A DNA stretch of 64,000 nt. It comes from Eutypa lata (Eukaryota > Ascomycota > Sordariomycetes > Xylariales > Diatrypaceae). A program made the translations under genes and the position numbers. The stretch's first letter is position 1. Each line of letters starts with the position of its first letter. This document shows, one piece after another, positions 1 through 11,278 of this stretch. Under the pieces are notes generated by a model. It saw nothing but the letters and a program-made list of their open reading frames with translations. It was not told the DNA's origin and ran no database searches. The stretch covers positions 806,001-870,000 of the forward strand of contig JAKULF010000005.1 of the NCBI GenBank assembly GCA_022661535.1, given 5' to 3'.

Positions 1-403
1 GGCTCAGGGGTTGGTAGACGTCCATAGTCGGTTGCTAGCTCGTAGATTATGGATGTAATAAATTCACCGAGTCACGGCGCAGCCTGATGTTAAAGTAGGA
101 AAATATTTGCTCCGCTTTGGGGGTTGCGGTGGGGAAGATCTTAGAAGCGGGGGAGTATAAGGATCCCTTGCTTAAGCGAACTATCTAGGACTCTAGAAGA
201 AAATACGAGGCTTAGTCGGAAGATTTAGGTAACGTAAGTATATTGGGATGTTGACACTTAACTTTGCATTGGTTATTAATTATTTTTATATTGATGATGA
301 TATGAAGGAATTGCTTACATGTTGAACCCCGCATCCAGTTTTCCATGACCAGATATATAAGAACTCATTATAACTAGCACCAGCGGTTGCTCTTCATCAA
401 GCC
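1..403. other. Upstream intergenic region
   Basis: No coding frame is recognisable. The stretch runs from the window edge to the first ATG of the HET-domain gene and contains a TATA-like run near 354-360. Confidence 0.5.
354..360 (+). promoter_or_regulatory. TATA-like box of the HET gene
   Basis: TATATAA lies about 45 bases upstream of the chosen ATG at 404. The spacing and sequence suit a fungal core promoter, but the call rests on sequence alone. Confidence 0.35.
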
Positions 404-2570
404 ATGCCACTCTGTTCCTTTTGCCAAGCTATTGATATATCAACACTGCCCACATTCACAGGATTCACCAAGACTCTGTGGCCTCATGATGTTCACAAGG
501 TCCTATACTAACCACACCAACCTTCGCTCAGATCTCTGAAACTTTCGGCGCCCACATGTTCTGGTTGCACCACACTGCTCGACGGGCTATCTAGTGGGTT
601 CCGTCATGGCCCCATACCGCACGGCGTGTCTCTCAAACACTACGGGGCCAAGGACTTCGCCACAGATTATTGGGATGCATCTAACGATGAACAGCCCGTG
701 GTCGTGAGAGGCCTAGGCCGAGAAGGGTTTACAGATGAGAAAAAACAACTTTTTGGTCTGTTGGCGCAATGTGGCTCATACCTACACGAGTTCGGACTCT
801 TTGCAGAGGCGGGTAGGTCAGTGTGAGATATTCCTTGACAAATCCCGTTGCTAAACGATAGAAAGAGTCGCGCGCAGCGGTCACGTCCGCGGTGGTAGGG
901 AGGAAACCAGCCAGTCTTGGAGAGGTCGGGCGAATAAGGGAATGGGTCCAGATATGTAGTGATGCCCACTCAGAATGCACTTTGTATCAACACATCGTTT
1001 CAGATACGTTAGACTTTCCGACGAGAGTCCTTGACCTAGATAGTGGAAGCCTTCAGGAGGCACGATTGGTGTCTGGTGCTGATTTAAAGGGCAAATACAT
1101 TGCTTTAAGCCACTGCTGGGGCAATTCACCTGTAGTGAGGACTACGAAAGACACATTTCATCAGTTCACAGACTCAATAGACCTTGGGTGCCTCAACAAA
1201 ACATTCCGGAATACCATTGCGGTCACAAGAAGCCTAGGCATTCGTTATCTGTGGATCGACTCTCTTTGCATCATCCAAGACGATGCATTGGATTGGGAAA
1301 GGGAAGCAGGTAGAATGGCACAAGTGTATTCGCAGGCCTACTTGACCATTGCCGCATCGGCCGCTTCAGACGGGACACAGGGACTCCTCCATGAAGAACC
1401 CATAGGCAGTTCATTCCAGCTCTATGATGGTCCAGACGGGAACTCACTGAATAAAGGGGTCTCAATCGGACCTGCCCCGTTGAGGTTTAGGCGACTGATC
1501 GTCGCGCCCCTCAACACTCGGGCTTGGACATTACAAGAACGCATTCTAGCGCCTCGGATCCTACACTATGCGCGAGATCAGATCCACTGGGAATGCCGCG
1601 AGATGATAGTCAGCGAAGCGGAAGCTCCGCCGTTCGGGGAATTGATCGACACCTCCGCGGAAGATTCCTTCCACACAGGTTGGTTAGGGCGGATATCCAA
1701 AGACCTCCTGCCACCAGACGGAGATGCTAAGGAGCCTGGCATCGAAGAGTCCAGCCGGGGTGAGTACGAGACCTGGTATGGCATGATCCAGGTATACACC
1801 CAGAGGGACTTGACTAAGGACGAAGACAAGCTTCCCGCACTTTCTGGAATCGCGCACGCTTATTCCCAACGGCACCTTAGCAATTATGTCGCTGGCCTTT
1901 GGCTTGGTGACATCGCCCGTGGGCTTCTATGGTTCCGCCGGACATCGGAGTCCCTGCAGCCCCCGACTTTATATCGGGCCCCTTCCTGGTCGTGGGCTTC
2001 CGTCGAGGGATCGGTCGATTTCTTTCAATCAGTGCAGGTACGATCATGGAAGATTCTATCGAGATATATGACTTCACGAGGCGCATCGAACTACAGGGCC
2101 ACGATGTGTTCGGCAAAGTCAAATGGGGCGAGTTGACCCTGTGGGGAGGGGTGAAGCAGGCGCAGCTCAAGACCATCTGGGAAGCCGATGAATATGACGG
2201 CGAGAGACTCTCAACACAGATGCTCTTCGACAAGAAATCAGCGATCGGCTCCGCCACGCTGGACTTCCCCGCTCCCGACAGCGAGGTGACCTGTCTGTTG
2301 GTTGCCAATGGTTATCATTCGTTTGGCCTAAGAATCAAGAGTAACCTAGTCTTGATACTATCGCCGACGGGAGGGGAGAACGAGTTCAGACGGTTGGGTA
2401 TGTCGATTTTCTTCGAGAAACGGGATTATAACCCCGAGCGCGCCACGAGACCAGTCGGCGTCGCCCAATTCGAAGAGGAAGAGAAGTTGAGGCTGAAGAT
2501 GATGGGGGACTCGGAGTTTTTAGAGAACTGGTTCCACGATGTCGACTATACTGAAGTGAGGCTGGTGTAA
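404..2570 (+). CDS. HET-domain (heterokaryon incompatibility) protein, possibly frameshifted
   Basis: HET proteins act in fungal non-self recognition and can trigger cell death after fusion of unlike hyphae. The start at 404 gives MPLCSFCQ, with a CxxC pair typical of HET gene N-termini. Suggested exons are 404-477, 532-820 and 862 onward; the first two donors (GTGGCC, GTGTGA) are only fair. A second CxxC (CSGC) opens exon 2. The HET core follows: YIALSHCWGN (about 1097-1126), YLWIDSLCIIQDD (about 1246-1284), AYLTIAASAASDGTQGLL, and NTRAWTLQERILAPRILHY near 1515. PSWSWASVEG at about 1981-2010 is the usual motif closing the core region. From about 2040 the coding signal moves to another frame and runs to the stop at 2570. 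A 59-bp intron (2038-2096) would restore frame but would drop residues that look conserved, so an indel is equally possible. It has no obvious functional partner nearby. Confidence 0.8.
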
Positions 2571-4715
2571 ACCACCTCCGATATAGCGATACATCTACAA
2601 CGGCAAGACCTTAAACTCCCGGTTCCCGATATATGTGTCATATACCAGTCAAAAGAGCAACCGTAGTATCTAGCGACGCAGTGAACAATGCGCGGATAAC
2701 GCGGGGTGGCTACGCAAATAAATAATGGATGAGCATTATCAGAGACTTGATGTACGATTCAGGGGAAGGAGCAAGCACGGACAAAGCCACCACGCCAGGT
2801 TACCAATCATTCAAACAATATATCCAGAAGACAGTATTTTATGATTTCCATTTTCTTTCCATGTTCTTTTATTCATGCATGTTAACTGAATTCCGAAATA
2901 GAACTTCGTTGTCCCGCAGAGAAATAATTTGCTGGATCTTCATCGATTACCATGAGTGCAGTAACGACTAACAAGGAGGGCACACCCGAGCCTCGGGATA
3001 AGCCAGTAAATCCAGAGGTACCGGTATAATATGATTTAGTCTAGTACCTTATTATATGTTGGCCTGGTAAGAAGATTCTCTCGTATATCCGGCGCATTCC
3101 CGCTTCGAAATCTAAAGCAACGATCATCTAAAAGTGCACTTTTATATACACCCTAGGGTGAGGAAAACTTACAACCATCTCGGCGGTATGGGAAGATATT
3201 TCAACAGGGTTCGCCATTGTAGAGCTATCAGAGACAAGCAACCACGAATCACAGTGGGCGGTGAGGAGTTAACTCGTCAAATCTACACACTCTTTTGACC
3301 CCTACACGTTCGCTCTTATCCTATATTTGAATTGTTTGAAAGGATATCCTGGTCAACGACATCACATGCGAGAATTGTATTGCTCCCAGCATAAACGTAT
3401 ATATTGACGAATGGAGTTTATTTAGAGTTTATGGGCGGAGCCAGCCCTCTTTCCGGGGTTATTTTCACATATTGGGAGGCAGGAGAATCCTATTCTGGGT
3501 ACAGCTCAAAAGAGCAGTAGTTAATCCTTGTAAGGTGAAGCAGATAAAAGGGGCGGCGCAGCCCAATTACCAAGTATTCGGTGGAGGGCGGGATGGCGTC
3601 AGTTGACAAAAGCATACAACATTTTTTCTAGCGAGCTAAATGTGAAAGTTAACTGTGAGAGATACATAACTTTTATTAGAATTAGACTAACATTCCTATA
3701 AAAAAAACACTGTTGACAACTGACTTGCTGACGCCATCTGGACCTGGGTCGGATACTGTAGCCGCTACTGGATCCTAGTAAGTATGAATTCGAAGGTGGG
3801 TACATATCTACCGAATAACCTTGAATCTCCACCAACATGGTTGAATGTTCTTCTGTTCAATTCACTCTCGAAACCGAGGACAGCCAGTCCCGAGTCAAGC
3901 AAGAAACGAATCAAGGTGGTTTCAAAAGAAATACATGTTGCTATGACTGCTAGATGCTACATGATTATAAGAGGGAAATACTGGTTGCAGTACTTCAATA
4001 TCAAAACGGCCAATATCTAATCATCAGGCATCCCCGACCCCCGTCTTCCTGTCAGAACTCCCTACGTGATTTAGTGGGTCTATTATTGATAGGTACGGCT
4101 TGTATGATCTTCACATTCAAGACAGATACAGGGAAACCATGCGCCTTACAGGACCTGCCATATCCAATAGGTATTAGGTCACCTTCTATGAAATGTGCAG
4201 AACGTAAGTGCACGGGGCACGACTGTAAAGGTTGCGTACGCTTCCGTATTTATCGATATCGAATAACGTCCCAAGGTTTAAGGCTCATAGTGTAGCCTTT
4301 TAGATTATGTTGATAAGCAGTTACTAATAATAATTAAGAGCTAAGTTCTGGAACATAGATATAGCTAATCAATTATAACCCCCCCTAGCGAGGTTCGACT
4401 GCGTACATATAACCTTGGAACTAAATCTAGCCGAAGCCAGGATTAACCTCATCCCGCATGTTGCTTGATTTAATTGATTATTTAAAGAAACAATCCCAGT
4501 ATCTGTGATGATTAACAGACAAGCTAGAAAGGCAAATACGGACCTATGTAAAACACCATACCAAAGACTTAGGGGCTAAGGCCTTTCCCTTTACTACCTC
4601 TGGCCTGGTCTGGGCTGTGAAGAATTTGAATGATTCCAAACATATGAGAACCACTCCGACAAATCTTAACCGCAGAATAGTCTCGTGAGCTCTGGCTTAT
4701 GTCTCGCTCCCAACC
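2571..4715. other. Intergenic region without recognisable genes
   Basis: The region is AT-leaning with short open frames (for example 2729-2971 and 3784-4295) that show no domain, no codon bias and no splice logic. I see no RNA gene or transposon end in it. It may contain decayed sequence. Confidence 0.45.
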
Positions 4716-5646
4716 ATGTTTCATTCGACTTTTATTTTTCTGTTGCTTGTATATCATGTTAAAGGAGTCACAGCTGCACAAACCAATCAATTCCAGACGC
4801 CCCCAGCGGAAGGTCCGAACAAGGTCTACAGCGACAACCCGTCTTATGAAGTTGGCGATTCTATACAGCTGGCATGGACCATGAACTTCACGGGCGCAAA
4901 GCTCACGATAGAGCAGGATAACCACCCGGGAGACATGGAAGGCGGGGCAACCGCCGTCATTCTGCGTACGTTGATGCTACATCTTCTAGAGCACATGGCC
5001 TGCTTGCTTGCTTGCTTACATGAGAATACGAACTAACCAGTCTCCAATAGCGGAAACGAATGTACAAGGCTTACGGTGGACTGTCTCCTATGAAGGACTA
5101 GATCCTGATATCAACAATGTGTACTATTTCCGGATTAACGGAGATTACAATTTCATTTCCCACTACTTCAACATCACCGGTGTGGAGAATACGTCGACGT
5201 CTTCCACATCATCAGTATCCACGTCGACAATGTCTACGTCAACGATCTCTTCGTCTGCCTCTACTACCAAAGATGGTTACCCCTCCTGGACCCGGTCGGC
5301 TTCTTGGACCTGGTCCCCTGATTCTGACACTTACGGCGACAGTGGCGGCTCGACAATTAGTGCGGGGGCAATCGCTGGTATAGCTGTCGGAGGGACGTTA
5401 GGGACTATCGCTATCGTGGCGATTTCGGGGATCCTAATTTGGAAAAGATTGAAGAATAAAAGGGACGAAAAGTTTGGGCCAGGAGGATATAACAATAACC
5501 TTGGTGTTGCCTATTATGCGGCACAGCCATCCTTGGCTGATCCTCTTGTTACTGATGCGAATCAGACCCAAGAGCTAAGCGGTGTTCCCTTGTCGGAGAT
5601 GGATGGTGGCCAGGCAGTACACAAGCCGCATAAGATATCTTCCTAA
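4716..5646 (+). CDS. Secreted single-pass Ser/Thr-rich membrane protein
   Basis: The two-exon gene (4716-4965, 5051-5646) encodes 281 residues. Its 85-bp intron has a perfect GTACGT donor and an AATAG acceptor. Residues 1-21 form a signal peptide (FIFLLLVYHVKG core). Residues about 35-125 resemble an Ig-like extracellular fold: YEVGDSIQLAW recalls the N-terminal module of Kre9/Knh1-type cell-wall proteins. A Ser/Thr stretch follows at about 128-156, suited to O-mannosylation. A Gly/Ala-rich transmembrane helix lies at about 188-214 and is followed by KRLKNKR, which places the C-terminus in the cytosol. N-glycosylation sequons NFT and NIT are visible. The architecture is that of a fungal wall-stress-sensor-like protein. 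The exact family and function are inference. The ATG at 4716 was preferred because it opens directly on the signal peptide. Confidence 0.75.
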
Positions 5647-6418
5647 GTGGGTGGGCTCTGAAGGTATTGCAGGAGGTACGGAAAGGCACAACAACTTAAT
5701 GGGGTGGTAGCTCTAGACTAGAAACCAGCTATCTTAAGTGGCAGCTGTTGACGTTTCACGTTGTAACATAAAGGGGGAAATAAGTATATCTAGGCATAAA
5801 TATGGGTCATATATAGTTAAGATTTTGAAAGAAACGCTTTCCACGTATCGTTCGTCGGGTTATTAATGAGATGGCGCTGAATTTGTTATTTTATCAAAGC
5901 TCGTCTTGCCCATATAAGTGCTAAGGTAAGCTTTATAGATATGATGCCGTTTTTAAGCTGACCTTCAATGTTGTAAATAGTGATCATACCATTCTTAACG
6001 CCATCGCAGAACGTTCTTCCATTGATACCTTGAGGAGTATGGATGTTGTCATTCTGGAGGGCTCTATCGGTTCTGGGGGTGACTCTGGCCGGACAGTACT
6101 GTTGAAGGATAGAGATAGCAAGGATGAAAAGTCTACAAAGTTGCCTCTCGAGAAGAGTGTATCTTGATATTACCGACCGGGACGGTGGAACTTGACCGAG
6201 GTAAGCAGTTGAGGATGGCCAATGAGCTATTGTAAGGATGCTTCTTGACAAAGGGGTTGATGAACGGCTTAAAGTATCGTGTTAAATAGAAGGAGAGGAG
6301 GTAATCAACAGAAGCTCCAAAGTTACGTTTTAAGTAGATGCCAAAAGTGATGCCTTAAGGCATAAGGACTGATGATATAGGCATCCCTTTCTCCAAATCA
6401 TCCTCCATTATCATATAA
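5647..6418. other. Intergenic region
   Basis: A 121-codon open frame on the minus strand (6251 to 5886) starts at TTG, matches no family I know and shows no splice sites. I treat it as unsupported. Nothing else is recognisable. Confidence 0.4.
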
Positions 6419-6757
6419 CCACCTGAGAGGTACCTGTTCACTCGGGGGATCTACCTATACGCACATGTTGTGGAATATGGAACCGATCCAAGAGTGATCC
6501 ACAACGGTGTCAAGAGAAATAACGATACTATCGAGGCATTTACAATCTAGTGGGACTGGTGCCTCAAGATCTATAATCACATCGTGGCATCGCCGGCTGG
6601 GTTCCGAAGTAACGACGGCCCATCACGGGATGCGCAGGGAGATCTAGACGCGCTGGAGAAACTGGCAAAGCAGATCCATGTCGAGTTCACGAAAGATGAA
6701 CATGGGTTACTGAAGTTCGTTAAGGTCAAAGACGAGGAGGGGGGCGGTCACCGCTGA
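6419..6757 (+). pseudogene. Coding remnant with one in-frame TAG
   Basis: One frame is open from 6419 to the TGA at 6755-6757 except for a TAG at 6548-6550. The residues look like real protein on both sides of the stop: RYLFTRGIYLYAHVVEYG before it, and DLDALEKLAKQIHVEF and LLKFVKVKDEEGGG after it. There is no ATG at the 5' end, so this appears to be the 3' end of a longer gene whose front is lost or unrecognised. I cannot name the family. An intron spanning the TAG is possible, but no good donor and acceptor pair flanks it. Confidence 0.4.
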
Positions 6758-7448
6758 TATTACGGCGAGAAAGGTTGGCGTTTGTACAATTGTACAATAG
6801 AGTGAATTTTATAAAGCTCATTTTGCTACCTCTTGCCAGGTCCAATACCATTACGTCTAGGTAAACCACTAATACAAACCAGTAGACGTAGGCGCAAATT
6901 TTCAAATCATTTTATCCTACTAAATCTGTAGTCCATTCATTTAATAGAACTGCCATACATACAGTCATTGTTATGATCCACCAAGGTGGTATTGCGTACA
7001 GGTCAGGACAATGGGAAGGTATTCACAATAGGATGAATGCCTGGTTGCTAAGAGGGACCCGAAGGGGTCCATTCCACATTTGTATTTACAAACAGTTTGA
7101 TGCTGTTACTTAGCTGCTATTGTCACTTAGCTGTTACAGTCACTTCGAAGTGTAAATAACTTCAAAGGTAATTGTAGTGCAATGGATAGCAACTAGCTAA
7201 TGGTAACAACTAAAGCTAGATATGTACCATTATACAAAACAAATAACTATTACATCGTATATAGCATTTCACCATGATAAGATTTCGTAACATGCATAAT
7301 AATAACTTAATATAATTGCACTTACAGCACTGAAGTTTTCCAATGCCATTAAATAAATCATAAACTCAAAATACCCGTCGTAATGCGAATAGCTTCCAAA
7401 ATAAACACGTGTTAATGACAGCCAGAAGGTGGTGTGTAGATGGCACTA

Positions 7449-7483
7449 CAGTATCTGATTAAATGGGATACAGCGCAAATAGC
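7449..7483 (+). repeat. Diverged repeat, copy A
   Basis: This 35-base segment aligns without gaps to 7776-7810. Of ten differences eight are transitions and two are transversions. Similarity seems to extend about 20 bases upstream with gaps. Read as protein, both copies give a Q-Y-L-x-K-W-D-T-A-Q-I-A pattern, so this may be coding debris from a repeated element. Confidence 0.5.
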
Positions 7484-7775
7484 AGAGGTCTAAATCAAAG
7501 GCGTCAAGATAGCTCTAGTTTGGGTGACTGCTACCTACGTCGTAATTGGAAGATTGTAACAAGGCCGTTATGAACATAGGATATTGAGGCTTGAATAACT
7601 CTTAGGGACTAGAAGTTGAGACGTGTTAAGTAATTCCCAACACTAGGGAACGGGTAAAAATAACAAGTTGAGGAAAGGAAGGTGCAGCAACAAGCTGGTA
7701 TCTTCTACCGCGCCGTCTGTGCTCACGATAGCTTCAGCTAAAAGGAATGGTGGCAGTTAGGTGGTGTCTGGGTGG

Positions 7776-7810
7776 CAATACTTATATAAGTGGGACACGG
7801 CACAAATAGC
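7776..7810 (+). repeat. Diverged repeat, copy B
   Basis: Direct-orientation partner of 7449-7483, 327 bases downstream. It lies inside an open frame (7761-7985) that reads WQYLYKWDTAQIAKG. Confidence 0.5.
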
Positions 7811-8089
7811 CAAGGGGACACATCGTAAACAGCAAAGGTCTTCACTTCAATGGTGGGACGAGGTTTCTCAGAACATCGTCGATTTAGTGGCAAAGAAATC
7901 AATTATAGGAAGATACCTAAGAAGCTCAAGGCTTACTAGCACTAGACTTGTCGAATGTATCATCATTCCTCCTATGCCTCCCTAAGACTTCCCTGCCACA
8001 AGTAACGTCAATCTACCTCTGGATCATCCGTACGACAAGCAAGTCTACAGAGCCCTAATTGAGTTGCGTTGAGTGATCTAGCCAGATGC

Positions 8090-8834
8090 TTATTTTCCAT
8101 CATCATGGGCGCCTTCCTTTCCGACCTCCACTTCCTTGCGCGCAGCTTGGCGCTCCTCCCACTCCCGAAGTTCCTTGTCAAAGACGGCGACGTTCTGTTG
8201 ATATTGGATTGTAAGACGGCGCTCCAGATCCTTCATCTTCTGCGTTTGCTGCTTGAACTGTTGAATAAAGTCAGCCTCTAGTGCTAAGAGAACATCCTGT
8301 GATCAAAAAACACAGCGTAGCAATACACTTACTAGGCCTCTTTTCATGGCGTCACAGAACACCTCCTCCTTGTCATCAGTTCTCTTGAAAGGCACCTACA
8401 AGCATTCGAAGGTTAGCGATGATTCGGGCCCTCGGAAATACCTCCTAACATCAACAACTCGTGTCGACAAAGAAAGGGGGATCTCGAAACACGGCTAGAT
8501 AGTAGTAAAATAAAGAAAGAAATCCGAGAGAGTTGCTTACACCATAATGGCGCAATTGGGCCTGATACCAGCCAGGCTTTCTGGACATGAAGGCTCGGTT
8601 TTTGTAGATCATCCGAAGATACCAGAGAGGAACTTTCTCTCCATCCCAGCCGGTGCCGTAATGCAGCAGTCCGCGAGCATACCAGAAAGGGCCCGAACTA
8701 GCTGCTTGGGGCTGAGAGGGCTTCGGATCGCCCTTGTACTCAGGCTTGGTTTCGTAGTAAATGGACTTGTCATTGCGCCAGAAAGTATGCATCTTGCAGC
8801 CCCAGGAGGAGGAAGGGTCAAGATCCTCAGCCAT
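8090..8834 (-). CDS. Conserved-looking hypothetical protein with C-terminal coiled coil
   Basis: Three exons on the minus strand (8834-8541, 8395-8333, 8296-8090) encode 187 residues, all junctions in phase 0. The donors are GTAAGC and GTAAGT and the acceptors TGTAG and CACAG. The second intron is only 36 bp, but retaining it would bring an in-frame TGA. The N-terminal two thirds are rich in Trp and Tyr (SWGCKMHTFWRNDKSIYYE, PFWYARGLLHYGTGW). The last exon is a charged helix (QQFKQQTQKMKDLERRL, ELREWEERQAARKEVE) likely to form a coiled coil. No signal peptide or membrane segment is seen. I do not recognise the family, so the function is unknown. An in-frame TTG lies upstream, but the first ATG at 8834 is the better start. 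Confidence 0.7.
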
Positions 8835-9485
8835 TGTGATTGCCAATTGCGGTTGATGGTTCTCAGGACGGATTCTATGGTTGCGCGATTACGCGTTTGT
8901 TGTTAGTTGTGTGTCTGAGTAAACAATGGGCAGTGGCTGGAATGTTCTGATGTAGTTGGGGATATTTACTGATATCAAGGTTTGATGACGAAGGAATCTT
9001 CAGGTTGTGTCAAACTGGAGATGCAGGTAGAATAGATTGAAGATACGTACCCAGATAAGGTGGCTCTAGGGTGCTACTGAAGAAGTGAAAGGGCAGTTGA
9101 TACCGACAAATTACACCTAGGCAAGTTCAAGGTCCAGAGAGACTGGAAAGTTTTGTCCTTGCTAGGAAGTACCTTAGGTATGGAATGTACTTCAGTCGGA
9201 TGTGAGTAGATCTCTTCACTAGGCGGCTAGGTTGTAAAACTAGGAAGGAAGGAGCACATTCAATATGTCATGGATAATTTTGTATTTTCCAGTTGGTTCT
9301 AATCGATCAAGGGTGTGTGTGTGTGTGGTATTGCTCGCTTAGGTTTGGCAGTAGGTATTAGTCGACTTCAGGTAATAAGTCGTAATAAATTCATCGTTCA
9401 GCTTCAATTTATTATACGGATAACTAGACAGCTACATCCATCCACCCTTCCTATACAATCATGCCTGCCCACAGCTCTGTACCCA
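8835..9485. other. Intergenic region with a (GT)n tract
   Basis: Nothing coding is recognisable. A short GT dinucleotide run lies at about 9312-9328. This stretch separates the minus-strand hypothetical gene from the SDR pseudogene. Confidence 0.45.
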
Positions 9486-10132
9486 TTACTGCAAGACCAC
9501 CCCACCATTAGTACTGACAACCGACCCGGTAGCGTCAGTATTCTTCATGAGGTAAATATATGCCTCAGCGACCTCATCCGGCGAGCCAGGCTTCCCAAGC
9601 AGAGCCTGGCTCACTACATTTTGTCTAATAATCTCTCTATGCTCCCCCCACATCTCAGTCTCCGTTGGTCCAGGACTGACTTGTCGGCTACCTGGCCCGA
9701 CGTGTAGATGATGGACGAGCTGTAGCCTTTGCGTAGGTACGTGGGTGCTAACTTAGCCATTAGCATCGGGGCAACGACACGCTGCGCGCTGACGGAGGCG
9801 ATGTAGGCCTCATCGATCTCTGCAACTGGCTTCGGCTGGCCTCGCCCTGCGGTCAAAATCAGGTGATCGAGAGGGCCCTCGGCGTTGGCCCTCTCGAATA
9901 GATCTTTGAGTCGAGGCTCGAGACGTGGGGCATCCAGGTCGATGGTGAAGCCTGTGACGCTCCCATTGGGAAATGCGGCTTTGAGTCGAGCCACGGCATC
10001 GTTGACCCGGGTCTCACTCGAGGATGCGATGGCGACACGGACTTTCTCGACCAGGGCGAGCTTGGCGACGGAGAAGCCCATTCCTGAGGATCCCCCAATG
10101 ATAAGGATAGATTGTCCAGAGATTAACGGCAT
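9486..10132 (-). pseudogene. Short-chain dehydrogenase/reductase (SDR) with internal deletion
   Basis: From the ATG at 10132 the frame reads SILIIGGSSGMGFSVAKLAL, an SDR Rossmann start with GGSSGMG binding NAD(P). DHLILTAGRG (the NNAG-equivalent strand) and SSSIIYTSGQVAD (the strand carrying the catalytic Ser) follow. Immediately after that the frame goes off and stops at 9614. The adjacent frame carries on as SPGPTETEMWGEHREII, then SPDEVAEAYIYLMKN and SVVSTNGGVVLQ, with a stop at 9486-9488. The segment that normally links these parts, about 35 residues including the catalytic YxxxK, is missing. The join lies near 9676-9684. This is a deletion plus frame change, not an intron, because sequence is absent rather than added. 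No active enzyme is expected. Confidence 0.85.
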
Positions 10133-11278
10133 TGTGGAGATGTGTTTAGAGATGTAGATAATTTTTATTTGTTGGTCACTAAGACGTATATAAGTTTGGA
10201 AAGGGGTAAAGTGGAATATGGTCTTTGAGCATAAGTGGAATGTTGGTGTGAAGAAAATCACATGCACTGATGACAAGGTGGGAATTGAGATCTTTAAATA
10301 AAGGTTAAGCGTTCTGTACCTCATAGATGATCTACATAACTTTCTTTGGCAAGAATCTATACGTATGGTGTGTGCCCTTATTTGTATACGACCATTAGTG
10401 TTCAATCCCGGTCCCTAGTAAATTTCATGTTACTTTGTTAGTAGCATAACCTTTTAGCCACGTTGTACCTCTTAGCCTGCTCTTACGATGATTACATTCC
10501 CTCCGACGGTTGATCAATCAGTCCGGGCTCCAGGTTAATAAATCCGTGCACAAGTCCCCGAGATACCGAATGGGATTCAGAATGTGAGAGACAAAGTGAT
10601 GTTGTGCTATCCGGCCATTTTGATGATAATGTAGCAACGTTAAAGTACAGAGCTAGAATTTCTAATACAGACTATTGCCGGGATTAGTCAAGCGGAAACC
10701 AGCCACATTTATCATGACTTTTTAAACCTGGTGGTATTCAATGTCTTCTGTTAAAGCCGCAGCATCTTATTTTCAGCCACATCTGAATGTGCTACCCCCG
10801 ATCCTCAAGGTTCTAATTATCGTGGTGCACGTTGCTAGGGTCCTGGGGTGTTGTGTCTAGGATTCTAAACCTCAGTAAATGCCGGCGGACATAACAATAC
10901 CTACGTACAATATAATAGTTACGTTATGTCCAATGGCCGGTGATTCGGGGTCTCAGTGTTACCATCTTACTATATACATACTAGTGCTGATATATGATAT
11001 ATCATTCCAGCTACAGGTTGACAAGCGGCGAAATCTTGTTAAACATTATGTGTACATATGTTTTAACCAAGAGAGCTTGAGGGTAGATGTCATATTTTCA
11101 CCTCTAATTAGTGTTCAAAACAAATAACCGGGGTTAAGAAGTGGCGGAATTCCTAAAACCGTTGGATGTCATGGTGCCAAAATACATTGAATATCACATA
11201 CGGGGTCTCCACTACCTCCATAAATGTCCACTCGCGCCCTAGAATCTCTGTTAGGAGGACATCGCCTGGCTAATCAAG
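10133..11278. other. Intergenic region
   Basis: It lies upstream of the SDR pseudogene and downstream of the transcription-factor-like gene. Short open frames (for example 10879-11127) have no support. No RNA gene or repeat end was recognised. Confidence 0.45.

Larger units (their letters stand above)
6758..8089. other. Intergenic region with diverged repeat copies
   Basis: No intact gene was found. The region carries two related short segments (7449-7483 and 7776-7810). A 75-codon open frame at 7761-7985 starts with GTG and overlaps the second copy, and is probably repeat-derived. Confidence 0.45.

Noticed and set aside
2729..2971. Plus-strand open frame of 80 codons after the HET gene
   Set aside because: No homology-like motif, poor start context and AT-rich surroundings.
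5886..6251. Minus-strand open frame of 121 codons
   Set aside because: It begins with TTG, has no recognisable motif and no splice context. It may be chance or very old decay.
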